From Palaemon carinicauda (lineage: Eukaryota; Arthropoda; Malacostraca; Decapoda; Palaemonidae): 64,000 nucleotides of DNA. This document shows, piece by piece, positions 53,966-63,800 of the stretch. The notes beneath the pieces were generated by a model. That model worked only from the letters and a program-made list of their open reading frames with translations. It made no database searches and was not told the DNA's origin. The first letter of the stretch is position 1. Each line of letters opens with the position of its first letter. Location of the stretch: the NCBI RefSeq assembly GCF_036898095.1, contig NC_090744.1, positions 14,327,655 to 14,391,654 of the forward strand. The letters are read 5' to 3'. Position numbers and translations under genes: made by a program.

Positions 53966-54870
53966 TTTGTAAAAATGTGTGGGTGCGTTCTTGCAACACC
54001 ACCACTTGCAACTCTGTGACTTTAAAGCAAGTTTGTATTTATACTTAAAGTATAACAAATTAAAATAAAACAGACAATGTCACTGATATTGCTTAATGCT
54101 TCGTTAAAACATCAGCCCCTTTACATACTTTCCCTTTAGAAGAAAAATGAATTTAATAAATTACACTCCCAAATATTTTATCTTAATGATCCTATACCCT
54201 GACTGAAAAAATTTAAATTAAATGTGACATCATAAGTCCTTTATCTTTAGGTTACCATATTACACAGTCTAACGAAAATTATCCCCTTCAAAAAAATGTA
54301 CATAAAGATAATATCCCACGAGAAAGTAATAAAGAGAAATTACATACCCTTACTTGTCAAACGGAAAAATTGAAAAAATGAATGCCACGTGCGCTTACCG
54401 TTACCAACACGGGAATTAAGCCTCACTGGAATTTAACACGTGGTTTAGTGTACCACGGATTCTCCTAAATTTTCGTAAATTTCACTTCACTTAGTTTTAA
54501 CACAAAATTAAACATTCACTCTCCACAATATATATAAATGAAAAAAAATTATCCACATTGATAATAAACACTCAGAAAAAAAACAGAACACAAATTCATC
54601 TCACGCGGTTGGCTATCCCGCTACACATTAGGACTAGACTTCTCCCACGTGGGTTTAAAAACAAAAAGGTTCGCGGCGCGAACACACACACTAATAAACA
54701 CAAAACTTTAACAATGAGAATAGAAGGCTTTTGCTGTGTTCTTCCACGGTTCCAACTCCAGTGATAATATAATTTACTTGAAATGAAATTGAGGTTCGTC
54801 AAGTCGCTAAACACAGAAAAAGGGGGGAATTTGACTTTGATAAAATTAATTTTAAATTAATGTCTTAGCG
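53966..54870. other. Family C leader, AT-rich part
   Basis: AT-rich, no coding signal. It may hold element regulatory sequence between the minisatellite and the PBS. Confidence 0.45.
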
Positions 54871-54891
54871 AATCCTGGCAAGGTCGCCAAT
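54871..54891 (-). other. Primer-binding site of family C element
   Basis: Next to the inner edge of the 5' LTR the minus strand reads TTGGCGACCTTGCCAGGATT. The TGGCGACC start fits a PBS; a tRNA-Arg-like primer is my guess. Confidence 0.5.
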
Positions 54892-54892
54892 A

Positions 54893-55978
54893 TGTTACGG
54901 GCCACTGGTTTGAGTCCGGCCTTGCTTAAGGGACTCAAGGGCCATAACAAAACAAATAACAATGGTAGGTCGCCAGTCAGCAATAATACAATGACTACTG
55001 ACAAATATACGTATTTACAATAATATTTAAATAAAAATTAACAAAAGAAAGGGGAGCACAACAGTTAATTATTTATATTTTAATTTATGCCACGAGGAGC
55101 TTCGGACGGAGTTTGGGGGGACCGTGGATGAAACTCCAGCACAGCAATCACGTTCCCTGGAAGGGGAAATAAATTGAATTATTATCAACACACTTACTTC
55201 TACCGGCTGGGAACACGATGAAGTCGTGTGGTTAAAACTTTTAAGCAAATTAAATGAAAATGACAAGCTTAGGGATTTAAACGTTACACATGGGAATCAA
55301 CACTGTCACAGGGTGAATTAATTAAAACTGGGACTAAACGGCACACGTGGTCTGGGTATAGGGGATAGGATACAAGGTTCAGTGGGTAGGATTTCTTTAG
55401 AGGATAAGGAAAAATGGGGTGTGATAAGGAAGGATGGGAGGTTGGGTAAGGATATTGAGAATCTCAAAATCAGACACCTTACCTTTAGTAAAAAGGACTC
55501 TGATTTCCTTCCCTTGTAGAAAGATGTAGACAGAGGTCCTGCCTCCCTGATGTCTTGAGGGTGAAGAGCGATGGTATTTCCCTCAAGGAGGTTGAGTGAA
55601 GAAGAGGAGGTGTTATCCTCATGGAGGTTGAGATAAGAAGAAACTCTCCAGTTTTCCCTGGGTAGATCAACCCCACTTGACCCCCAATTGAGGGGGGGGG
55701 GAATTGGCCTGACCGCTGTCCTATTGGTCAGGCTTGATCACGTGTCCCCACATCCTTCACAGCTCGCTTCCCTCCTTCTCCTGGGACCTGGATGTTGTCA
55801 CATGACTCGTAGAAGGTAGCTGGAATTGAGACCTCAGGGGGAGTAGACTGGTATAGGATGGTTGGAGGGGGGTGAGACTCTGGGTAGGGTCCCAAAACTC
55901 GTGGCATTTTGACTCATGCTTGCTGGCGGGATCTTTTGTTATTTGAAAAAGGTGGCGAAATGACCGCCATTACTAACA
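54893..55978 (-). repeat. Family C 5' LTR
   Basis: Reads TGTTACGGGCC at one edge and ATTACTAACA at the other, a perfect TGTTA/TAACA pair. Almost identical to 49543-50606. Confidence 0.9.
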
Positions 55979-56019
<41 letters not shown>

Positions 56020-56040
56020 TATATTGTTTATATATATATG

Positions 56041-56112
<72 letters not shown>

Positions 56113-56116
56113 CATT

Positions 56117-56163
<47 letters not shown>
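55979..56163. repeat. (TA)n/(TG)n, right of family C element
   Basis: TA array with TGTA and CATT interruptions, ending in a TG array. Confidence 0.95.
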
Positions 56164-56738
56164 TTGTAGACACCGTTGTTCACACAACTTCGATCAATTC
56201 AACAGAGTACTGAACACAACTCAATTTCTTTCTTTGGTCATCATCATTGAAGAATAATCCAACTGACAAAAGTCGTCATCATCAATCATTATTAGCAAAC
56301 AATACACAAAAAGAGGAAATTCTTTTATACAGACCGGATCATTGCTAATTGCATCAGTCGGTTTCAAGTCCTTATATAAAAGTCAGATTAGTAACAACCA
56401 ATCTCATTCAAAAAGCTTCATATCCAAAAGAACTATTACTGCTTTAAAAGGAGACGTTCCTAGGTAACGAGACTATCACACTACAATAGAAAATAAATAA
56501 TATACTGATTTACTCAATCACAGCCATACCAAGCAAGATAAATAATGCTTCTGATAAATAATAAAAAACTTCCAAAGCTGATATAAATAAATAAATCCAG
56601 CATTCCGAACAACCGATCCCTGTTGCCGTCAGAATAAAATACAGTCATCTTAACCTAACAGGAAAAAAAAAAAAATATACCAACATCTTTCTTGCTACAA
56701 ATAACCATTACCATTACACACACACACACACACACACA

Positions 56739-56789
<51 letters not shown>

Positions 56790-56850
56790 GGATTTGACAA
56801 ACAAAAACAAAACAATTGGGAAATATGGACATATGGATTGATCCTCCACA
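56164..56850 (-). repeat. Family A solo LTR, right part
   Basis: Ends in the family A order: AAATCCAGCATTCCGA, a (CA)n(CT)n tract (56717-56786), ATTTGACAAACAAAAAC and CCTCCACA. Divergent from the two LTRs at 18.7 and 31.3 kb. Confidence 0.7.
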
Positions 56851-57130
56851 CCCTCATACTATATGGGGCATCTCTTTGTATAAAAGGCAACTGGAGATTT
56901 TTGGATAGGATTCGTCGTCAATCTCAGCGATGACGTAGTCGCTTTGCTGCTTGAGCTGGTTACGACCCATATGTGGAACTGAACCTTGGTGCGCTGAAAC
57001 CAAGCAAAAGCTTGTATGCTGGCAAAGGGCGCTGCCATCATGTTGGTAAATTGCTCAAGTATGTCGCGGTAGGAGATGGGGATCAAATGGTGTGAGTCTG
57101 GCCCTGTGTTTGAAGTTTTCCTTAAGGTTC
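56851..57130 (-). pseudogene. Gypsy-like gag relic, N-terminal half
   Basis: The minus strand encodes FAWFQRTKVQFHIWVVTSSS, matching the FQRAEVQFRIKGVTRSA core of the gag at 41.4 kb, and runs up to the solo LTR edge at 56851. It continues in the relic at 49311-48826. Confidence 0.65.
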
Positions 57131-58175
57131 ACCAATGTGACGGGAGATGTGGGGGAATTAATACGAAAACAACTCCGGAACAACTAACTTTATTTAGAGA
57201 CAAGACATGGGATCTCACAAGGCAACAATTACAAAGTAGAGTATGTGTACATTCAATGATTTTCTCAGTAATGTTGACATTTGCATAAAAACACAATATG
57301 ATAACCGAATGATAATAGAGTTGAAATTAGTTTTTCACTGCAAAGCCTTTTTAACGTGGAGTCTGATGATGGTTGCAATGTAGAAGAAGGCGTAAATAGT
57401 GCAAACCTCTTTATTTGTATACACATTGTTTATATGAAGTGCATTGCAATCCTATCAACTCACGGTGTCGTCTTTCCTTTCTTCTAGCTTTTATTATGCT
57501 TCCTTTTTTCTTTAACAGTCCCTTTCCTAGGTATTTTGTTTCGTGCATTAGCGCTTTTCTATCTTCAACAGTTCTTTTGTATTCTGACTCGATCGATCCA
57601 GCACAATCGCCACATTGGACATCATCTATTCATTTGCATCTTTCATTTAGAGATAATTTTCTCATCAACTTTTTATCTGCATTTAATTACATGTAAAAGT
57701 AATGATTCTACCTATATAGACCGTGGGCCCACCATAGGACCCCCCTCCCCCCCCCTAGGGATTTTTGTAGACCCAGTTTTCTCTATTCTTTAGAGACCAT
57801 AGAATCAGAATCTGCTTGTTTGCACTTTAGCTGTTGGTGATTTTGGCCGTAATGGCGGCCATTTTGAATTTGACTTTGTCCGCATATGGAAAAAATATTA
57901 GCAATGACTTTTTTCTGTTTATGTCTTTGTAATATATGTTTTTATAGGTTTTCTGGGACGAGGGATTCATTTTTGATAGTTGTAAAGCATTATCATCAGT
58001 ATTTCTCAAGCTTTTGGTAATATTGAAATTGACGATCACACGGAAAAAGGTGATAAGCACATAGTATATACGAGGTACAGCAAATATGATATGATATGTA
58101 AACATGTTTTCTTGATTTTTTCTATGGAATGTTTATGACAAAAATCTTTGTTATCTATAAGACAATAATGAGAAG
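57131..58175. other. Upstream region of the large ORF
   Basis: No coding frame of note. A C-rich block (CCCCCCTCCCCCCCCC) lies near 57739-57756. Any promoter or terminal inverted repeat of the element at 58206 would be expected here, but I could not identify one. Confidence 0.4.
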
Positions 58176-58190
58176 TATTTTTATTTTCAG
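58176..58190 (+). promoter_or_regulatory. Candidate 3' splice site in the 5' leader
   Basis: GTATTTTTATTTTCAG ends at 58190, 15 bases before the ATG at 58206. It is a good acceptor, so the transcript may carry a spliced 5' leader exon. Confidence 0.4.
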
Positions 58191-58205
58191 TCATAAGAAC
58201 TCATA

Positions 58206-61200
58206 ATGGCAACTAGCACTCCCTCTGATGAAAAGCCATTGAAGCTGAAATTAACAAAAAAACAAAGGTCAAAGTCATCAGCAGCATCTCAGCTAACATG
58301 TATTATTCACTATGAGAGCAATAATTCAGAAAAAAATGTGAGGCCATTAACAGACCACAGTTTTGATGTGATCCTTGAAAAAAAGTTGATTAGGCAAAAA
58401 AGTGACAACCCAAATGAAAGGCTTGAAGCCATATGTGATAAAATTCCAAAAACTTTTCTTAAGGATTTACATGGAACTCACAGGTGGTGTTATCAAAACT
58501 TTACGAATGTTTCCAGAGTCTTAAAGAGAAAGTGTACAGTTGATACAAATGAAGCTACTACCTCAAGATCAAAGAGTGGGAGGACAACGAAGAAAGTACA
58601 AACCCCAACGCCTCTTTTTCCTTCTACTTCATGCTTAATGTGCAACAGGTACAGAAAAAAGGTGAAAGGGCGTATCGAAATTCCCATCAAATGCCAAACA
58701 AAAACAGCTGAAGATACAATCAGAGCAGCTGCAGAAAGGCTGAAGGATTTCAAGATGCTTGGCCAGATTGCCGACTATGACCTTCAGGCAAGAGAAGCCC
58801 GTTATCACCCTACATGTAGAAAAAATTACACCAGATTACAAGAACGTAACATCAGTGAGGTGGAAAATCTTAAAGTCAAACAAGAACAAGAAGCCCATAA
58901 AGCAGCCTTTGATTATCTTTGTAAGTATGTTGATGAAAGCATCATAAAAGGAGCAAATGTTGAAAGACTATCAATGATGAAAGAAAAGTACTTACTCTTT
59001 TTGCAAGATCAATTTCCAGAATTCTATAATCCTCAATATAAAACTTGTAAGCTAAAAGATAAACTGAAAAAAAAATTTGGTAACAAATTGCAATTTTGGC
59101 AACCGAATTATAAAAGTGAACTAGTGTATTCATCCGAAGTTCCTCAAGGTCAGGCTGTAGAAGTTGCATTTGAAGTGGCTGCATCTGAGTCAAAGAGAAT
59201 TGAGGAGGCTGCTCTAGTTTTAAGAAGGGCCATTTTGGATGGCCAAAGAGAAGCTCCAGAAATGCCATGGCCACCAACAAAAGAATATTTGCTTGGAGAA
59301 AATACTAAAGTACCTAAACTCTTACAAGAATTTTTAAGTTTGATTATAGGTGGGTCTAAAGCAGTTGAAACTACTACTGAGATACCAGTGCTTTCTATCT
59401 CTCAAGATTTGTGTAGAGCTACTACGAAAGGAAAATGGATGATGCCCAAGCATCTACTCTTAGGCATGACATTACGACATCTTACAGGTAGTGCAGAAAT
59501 TGTAACAATATTGCATCGTTTTGGTCACTGTGCATCATACTCTTGCTTGCTTGAACTGGAGACTGCAATTTGCGATGGTATCACTGAGACACAAAGAATT
59601 CTTCCAAGAGGCATTCAGGTGGAAAATAACAGAGTAACTCATTTGTGTTGGGACAATTTTGACTTATTAGAAGAAACATCAACAGGAGCTGGAACAACTC
59701 ACACTGCGCATGGAATTGTAATTCAAGAATCCTCATTTATTGAAAATGTTGATATGTCTGAAATAAGAGAGAAAAGCAGTAATCCTCGGACAAAGAAACG
59801 ATCAATCAACTACATACCTAAAGAAATAGAACCATGTTTTTTGAGAGCAAAGGCTGAACCAGTATTAGCACCTTCTATACTTACTTCACCCAATAAAGAT
59901 GTGAATGATGCTGCTAAAACTTCTGACTCTTTGTGGCTGCTTAGTAGAGCCCTGTCAAAGGAATCGACTCAGACAGTTCCTAATTGGGCAGGTTGGGTAT
60001 CTTTAACAGGGAAAGAAAAGGAATATGGAGAGGTTCAGTCAAAAGTTGAGTATATGCCTCCAATTAATGCGCCAGTCACAGAAAATGCTACTGTACAGCA
60101 TATAATCAAAGTGTCCCAGTCAGCTTCTAGGGAGGTCAATCAGCAATATACAATTTTAACATTTGATTTGGCAGTTGCTAAAAAAGCATATGCAATTGTG
60201 TGGCAGGATCCTAATGCATTTGGAGATGTTATTATTAGATTAGGTGTTTTCCATACAACATGTGCATTTCTTGGAGTAATTGGAAAACGTATGAGTGGAA
60301 GTGGCTTTGAAGATATACTTATTGAGTCAGGAATATGTGCCAGTGGCTCTATCAGCAAAGTGATGTCAGGAAAACACTATAATAGAGCTATGCGTGTTCA
60401 CAAGACTATGCACGAGGCTTTAGAGCGCCTCCTTTTACAAAGTTTTGAATCAAATGTAACAATCCTCTGGAAAGGAAGGGCTCGAGACATGATGGAACAT
60501 CTTGCACGTGAACCAAGCACAGAACTACTGGATGAAGCATTGACCAATGAAGATTGTGCTGCAGTGATTGAACAATACAATAATTTCAAAGAAGAAATTA
60601 GAAGAGGAGAACATGGCAAGACAGCAAAGTTTTGGATTGATTACATGGACAAGGTTCTCCTTGTTTTGCGCTTCCAGAGGGCAACTAAAGAAAGCAACTT
60701 TGATCTGCACATTTCTTGCTTAGAACAGTTATGTCCAATGTTCTTTTGTTATGACCATCCAAACTATGCTAGATACACAACAATCTACATGCTGGTAATG
60801 CTCAATTTGGATAAATCTCACCCAGGAGCCAAAGAACTGCTACATCATGGCATGAGTGTGAGTAGATCAAATGTCAGGTGCAGTAGAAATGCAGTTGACA
60901 TAACAATAGAACAAACAATAAATCGTCATGCAAAATCAAATGGAGGCATAATAGGATTCAGCAGGAACTGTAATGCATACACACGATGGTGTTTGACACG
61001 CCATGCAAGAGCTGAGTATGTTGAAGCTACAAAGCAGATGGCTGAAATAGATAGCAATGTTTCATCTTCCCACAATGATCTCAAAAAGTCTGAAATTATC
61101 CACAGTGAGGAACGAGTAAGGAAAGCCATGGATGCATTTCAAAATTTCATAGATCCTTTTAGTGTAGAAGACAAACACTTATTGTATTGTCTTTCCTCGG

Positions 61201-62867
61201 GTTTACCTGCTCCAAAAGATGTTGAATCAGATCTATTAGAAGCTGAGAAATATGGTAAAAATTCCTTTGATGACTTCATTCAGGAGAGGCTGATTAATAA
61301 AACCAAGAGCTTTAATGATCCAATTAAAAAGCAGAATCTTAAAACGTTTGCCTCTATTGCTAAATCAGTAAAAATTACAACAACAAAACAAGTAAAACAA
61401 ATAAAAGCAGAAAGAAATGTACTAGGACAAGTCGCAGTATTAGCCACAAAATACAACTTAAACATGGAAAAAGTTTTGAGTCATCCACTTGGACCAGTAC
61501 CTTGGTCATTAGCAACTGCTGATGGCGCACTTGTGAAAACCAACAAAGCAAAACTCCTTCATGCTCTAGAAACAGAACAAACCCTTGCAAGAAGACCAGA
61601 AATAGATTGCATGAACTGCATCATTGATGGGAATGCAATATTACAAGCGCAAGTAGCATTACCAACATCATTTGGTGAACTAGCTGAAAAAGTATTTGAT
61701 CAACTCCCTAAAGTCAGTCGGGTTGATTTTGTCACAGACACATACCTGACTCATTCTATTAAAAATCCAGAAAGGAAGCGAAGAGGAGCATCAGCTACAT
61801 TCTTGCTTAAAGGTAGCTCAACAAAAATTCCCAGAAATTGGAAGAGTTTCTTAACCGATACAAAGAACAAAGAGCAATTGATCCAGTTCTTACTGGGAGA
61901 GTGGAAACAAGATAAATATGCAAATAAGCTTAAAAACAGAGTTATTTATTTTGTGAATGGTCGTAACTGCACAGCTATCACAAGTACTGATGGACTGCAA
62001 ACAGAAACATATGAGGTTGAGGCCCTGCAGTCATTCCAAGAGGAAGCTGATAGTAGAATTATTTTACATCTTCGTCATATGGCTTCTCAAGTATCTGAAG
62101 ATTTCACCATTGTTATAAGATCACCAGATACAGATGTTTTCATCTTGTTGCTGAAATTTGCTCAAGTCTTAAAACAAACCATTTTGTTCGATACAGGAGT
62201 AGGAGACAAAAGACGCCTCATAGATGTACATAAAGTTGTAGATAAAACTGGTCAGGAGTTATGTGAAGTCTTGCCTTCCCTTCATGCTTATTCTGGTTGT
62301 GATAGTGTGAGTGCATTTGTTCGGAAGGGTAAATTATTACCATGGAAATTACTACAGAAGAACCCAGAGTTTATTTCCACTTTCAAAAATCTTGGATCTA
62401 GTTCTGCTGTGGATGAAAATACGTATATCCAGCTAGAAAAATTTACTTGTCTACTCTACAATCAGTCATCAACTCAGTCATCTATTGACAAAGTACGTTA
62501 CAATCTTTTTCTTCAAAGATACGTCCCCAAATCAGCCATAATTTCAGATTGTGATGGGATAGATATGAGTTTGCTGCCTCCATGCCGTATGTCACTCAGA
62601 GAACATATAAAGAGGGCAAACTATCAAGCACTCATATGGAACAGAGCAGATCAAGCTGAGCCAGATATACCTTCGCCAGACGGACATGGGTGGTGTCTCA
62701 GTGAAGGAAACTTAGAATTTGTATGGTGTAGTGGATCACCGATGCCACAAGAATTGATTGATATTCTAGATGAGCACGTAGAGGAGGAGGAGTTTGAGGA
62801 GTCTTATGAAGATGAGCCAGAAGAAATTAACAATATCACAGACTTAATGTATGAGTATGATGATTAA
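58206..62867 (+). CDS. Probable Academ-type transposase with C-terminal FEN/XPG-like nuclease, intact
   Basis: An uninterrupted 1553-codon ORF, the only long intact gene here. Residues 92-95 (HRWC) and the pair CLMC (143-146) with YHPTC (H201, C204) form N-terminal zinc-binding motifs. Residues ~475-510 hold LCWDNFDLLEETSTGAGTTH (Asp483, Asp486). Residues ~650-910 look transposase-like: LTFDLAVAKKA (Asp654), GSGFEDILIESG and DITIEQTINRHAKSNGG (Glu902). Residues ~1135-1380 follow the FEN-1/XPG plan: IDGNAILQ (Asp1141), VDFVTDTY (Asp1178) followed by SIKNPERKRRG, EEADSRI (Glu1279, Glu1280, Asp1282), SPDTDVFIL (Asp1308, Asp1310) and SGCDSVSAF (Asp1366). An acidic tail ends the protein. I recall that animal Academ transposons encode an XPG-like nuclease, which fits; the Academ label is less certain than the nuclease fold. 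A domesticated multi-copy host gene is the alternative. TIRs were not found. Confidence 0.78.
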   Translation: MATSTPSDEKPLKLKLTKKQRSKSSAASQLTCIIHYESNNSEKNVRPLTDHSFDVILEKKLIRQKSDNPNERLEAICDKIPKTFLKDLHGTHRWCYQNFTNVSRVLKRKCTVDTNEATTSRSKSGRTTKKVQTPTPLFPSTSCLMCNRYRKKVKGRIEIPIKCQTKTAEDTIRAAAERLKDFKMLGQIADYDLQAREARYHPTCRKNYTRLQERNISEVENLKVKQEQEAHKAAFDYLCKYVDESIIKGANVERLSMMKEKYLLFLQDQFPEFYNPQYKTCKLKDKLKKKFGNKLQFWQPNYKSELVYSSEVPQGQAVEVAFEVAASESKRIEEAALVLRRAILDGQREAPEMPWPPTKEYLLGENTKVPKLLQEFLSLIIGGSKAVETTTEIPVLSISQDLCRATTKGKWMMPKHLLLGMTLRHLTGSAEIVTILHRFGHCASYSCLLELETAICDGITETQRILPRGIQVENNRVTHLCWDNFDLLEETSTGAGTTHTAHGIVIQESSFIENVDMSEIREKSSNPRTKKRSINYIPKEIEPCFLRAKAEPVLAPSILTSPNKDVNDAAKTSDSLWLLSRALSKESTQTVPNWAGWVSLTGKEKEYGEVQSKVEYMPPINAPVTENATVQHIIKVSQSASREVNQQYTILTFDLAVAKKAYAIVWQDPNAFGDVIIRLGVFHTTCAFLGVIGKRMSGSGFEDILIESGICASGSISKVMSGKHYNRAMRVHKTMHEALERLLLQSFESNVTILWKGRARDMMEHLAREPSTELLDEALTNEDCAAVIEQYNNFKEEIRRGEHGKTAKFWIDYMDKVLLVLRFQRATKESNFDLHISCLEQLCPMFFCYDHPNYARYTTIYMLVMLNLDKSHPGAKELLHHGMSVSRSNVRCSRNAVDITIEQTINRHAKSNGGIIGFSRNCNAYTRWCLTRHARAEYVEATKQMAEIDSNVSSSHNDLKKSEIIHSEERVRKAMDAFQNFIDPFSVEDKHLLYCLSSGLPAPKDVESDLLEAEKYGKNSFDDFIQERLINKTKSFNDPIKKQNLKTFASIAKSVKITTTKQVKQIKAERNVLGQVAVLATKYNLNMEKVLSHPLGPVPWSLATADGALVKTNKAKLLHALETEQTLARRPEIDCMNCIIDGNAILQAQVALPTSFGELAEKVFDQLPKVSRVDFVTDTYLTHSIKNPERKRRGASATFLLKGSSTKIPRNWKSFLTDTKNKEQLIQFLLGEWKQDKYANKLKNRVIYFVNGRNCTAITSTDGLQTETYEVEALQSFQEEADSRIILHLRHMASQVSEDFTIVIRSPDTDVFILLLKFAQVLKQTILFDTGVGDKRRLIDVHKVVDKTGQELCEVLPSLHAYSGCDSVSAFVRKGKLLPWKLLQKNPEFISTFKNLGSSSAVDENTYIQLEKFTCLLYNQSSTQSSIDKVRYNLFLQRYVPKSAIISDCDGIDMSLLPPCRMSLREHIKRANYQALIWNRADQAEPDIPSPDGHGWCLSEGNLEFVWCSGSPMPQELIDILDEHVEEEEFEESYEDEPEEINNITDLMYEYDD

Positions 62868-63170
62868 AGATGCAATATTTATCATGAATCCATTCTCGTT
62901 ATCTATTGTGATTACAAATTACTCGGTAATATAGGAAAATATTCTATACATATCTATTTAGCTATATCGATTAGTTCTATTCTTATAAAGGGTACTTTAT
63001 CTAGTCCAATGTGCCAAAGGTATATTAGATTGCTATTTCAAGAAATTTTTCCTTAGCAGTTGCACTTCACTTTATACATTTGCTTTATGAAGAATTATTT
63101 TTATGAATGCCATAGTCAGAAACATATTGAATTTTTTTAAGGTTATGTAATAACCTTGTTCTTATGTTTT
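62868..63170. other. 3' flank of the large ORF
   Basis: AT-rich, no gene. Probably 3' UTR. Confidence 0.45.
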
Positions 63171-63493
63171 CCTGTTATATGAGGTGCTGTACATTAATGC
63201 AAAGCAAAAAACAAAATATTTATTTCCCTGTGCAATGAACTCATTACTCAGTTTCAGGTGAGAGTGTACATTTAAGCTCTAAAAGCCAATTTTTTTTTTT
63301 AATGGAATTTCTTATCAGATATAGTTATTTTTCTATTTCTTTCATAATCTATTTTTTTGCTGCCAAATACTCTGTGTTTTTGTTCTTAAGGCTTAATATT
63401 ATATTACCAAAATGATTACTTTAATTCATTGTACCTGTACCAAAAACTTTCATTTATAAAGAAAATAAATCACGATTTCTTCATCTATGGTTG
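63171..63493. repeat. Diverged tandem duplication in 3' flank, copy 1
   Basis: Matches 63494-63800 at an offset of about 324 bp: CTGTTATATGAGGTGCTGTACATTA versus a CTGTTATGTGAGAATGCTGCACATTA-like segment, CATTTAAG(C/T)TCTAAAAG, and TACCAAA near 63406 versus 63687. Contains an AATAAA at about 63465. Confidence 0.68.
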
Positions 63494-63800
63494 TCTGTTA
63501 TGTGAGAATGCTGCACATTACATCTATTCACAAATTATAATATTACTTTTCTTGTGCCATTAATTCATCAGTCTCTTCAGGCTAGAGTATGCATTTAAGT
63601 TCTAAAAGAAATTTTTTTCTTTAATCAAATGTCTTATTAATTATGGTTGTTTGTGTATGCATTTCAATCATAGTTATTCTCTTATTACCAAATGTTCTTT
63701 TTTTTAAGCACTAATATCAACAAAAGGAGTACTTTATTTTTTTTTTCTTTTGTGTTTGTACCACAAAATATCTTTTGTAATAGAAAAATCATAATTTTTT
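63494..63800. repeat. Diverged tandem duplication in 3' flank, copy 2
   Basis: Second, clearly older copy of 63171-63493, with many substitutions and indels. The remaining 63801-64000 is AT-rich and shows nothing else. Confidence 0.65.

Larger units (their letters stand above)
49543..55978 (-). mobile_element. Family C LTR retrotransposon, young, internally deleted
   Basis: Two nearly identical ~1.06-kb direct repeats bound ~4.3 kb. Orientation is minus: 5' LTR 54893-55978, PBS, a leader with a large minisatellite, gag joined to integrase and RNase H fragments, then the 3' LTR. Outer flanks are both (TA)n. RT is absent. Confidence 0.85.

Noticed and set aside
50135..55676. Identical 63-codon ORF in both family C LTRs
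   Set aside because: Identity comes from the LTRs being duplicates; no recognisable protein and no independent conservation.
49307..56856. Target duplication of the family A solo LTR
   Set aside because: Flanks (GGGCAT and CCCTCA) do not give a direct repeat, so no TSD is claimed.
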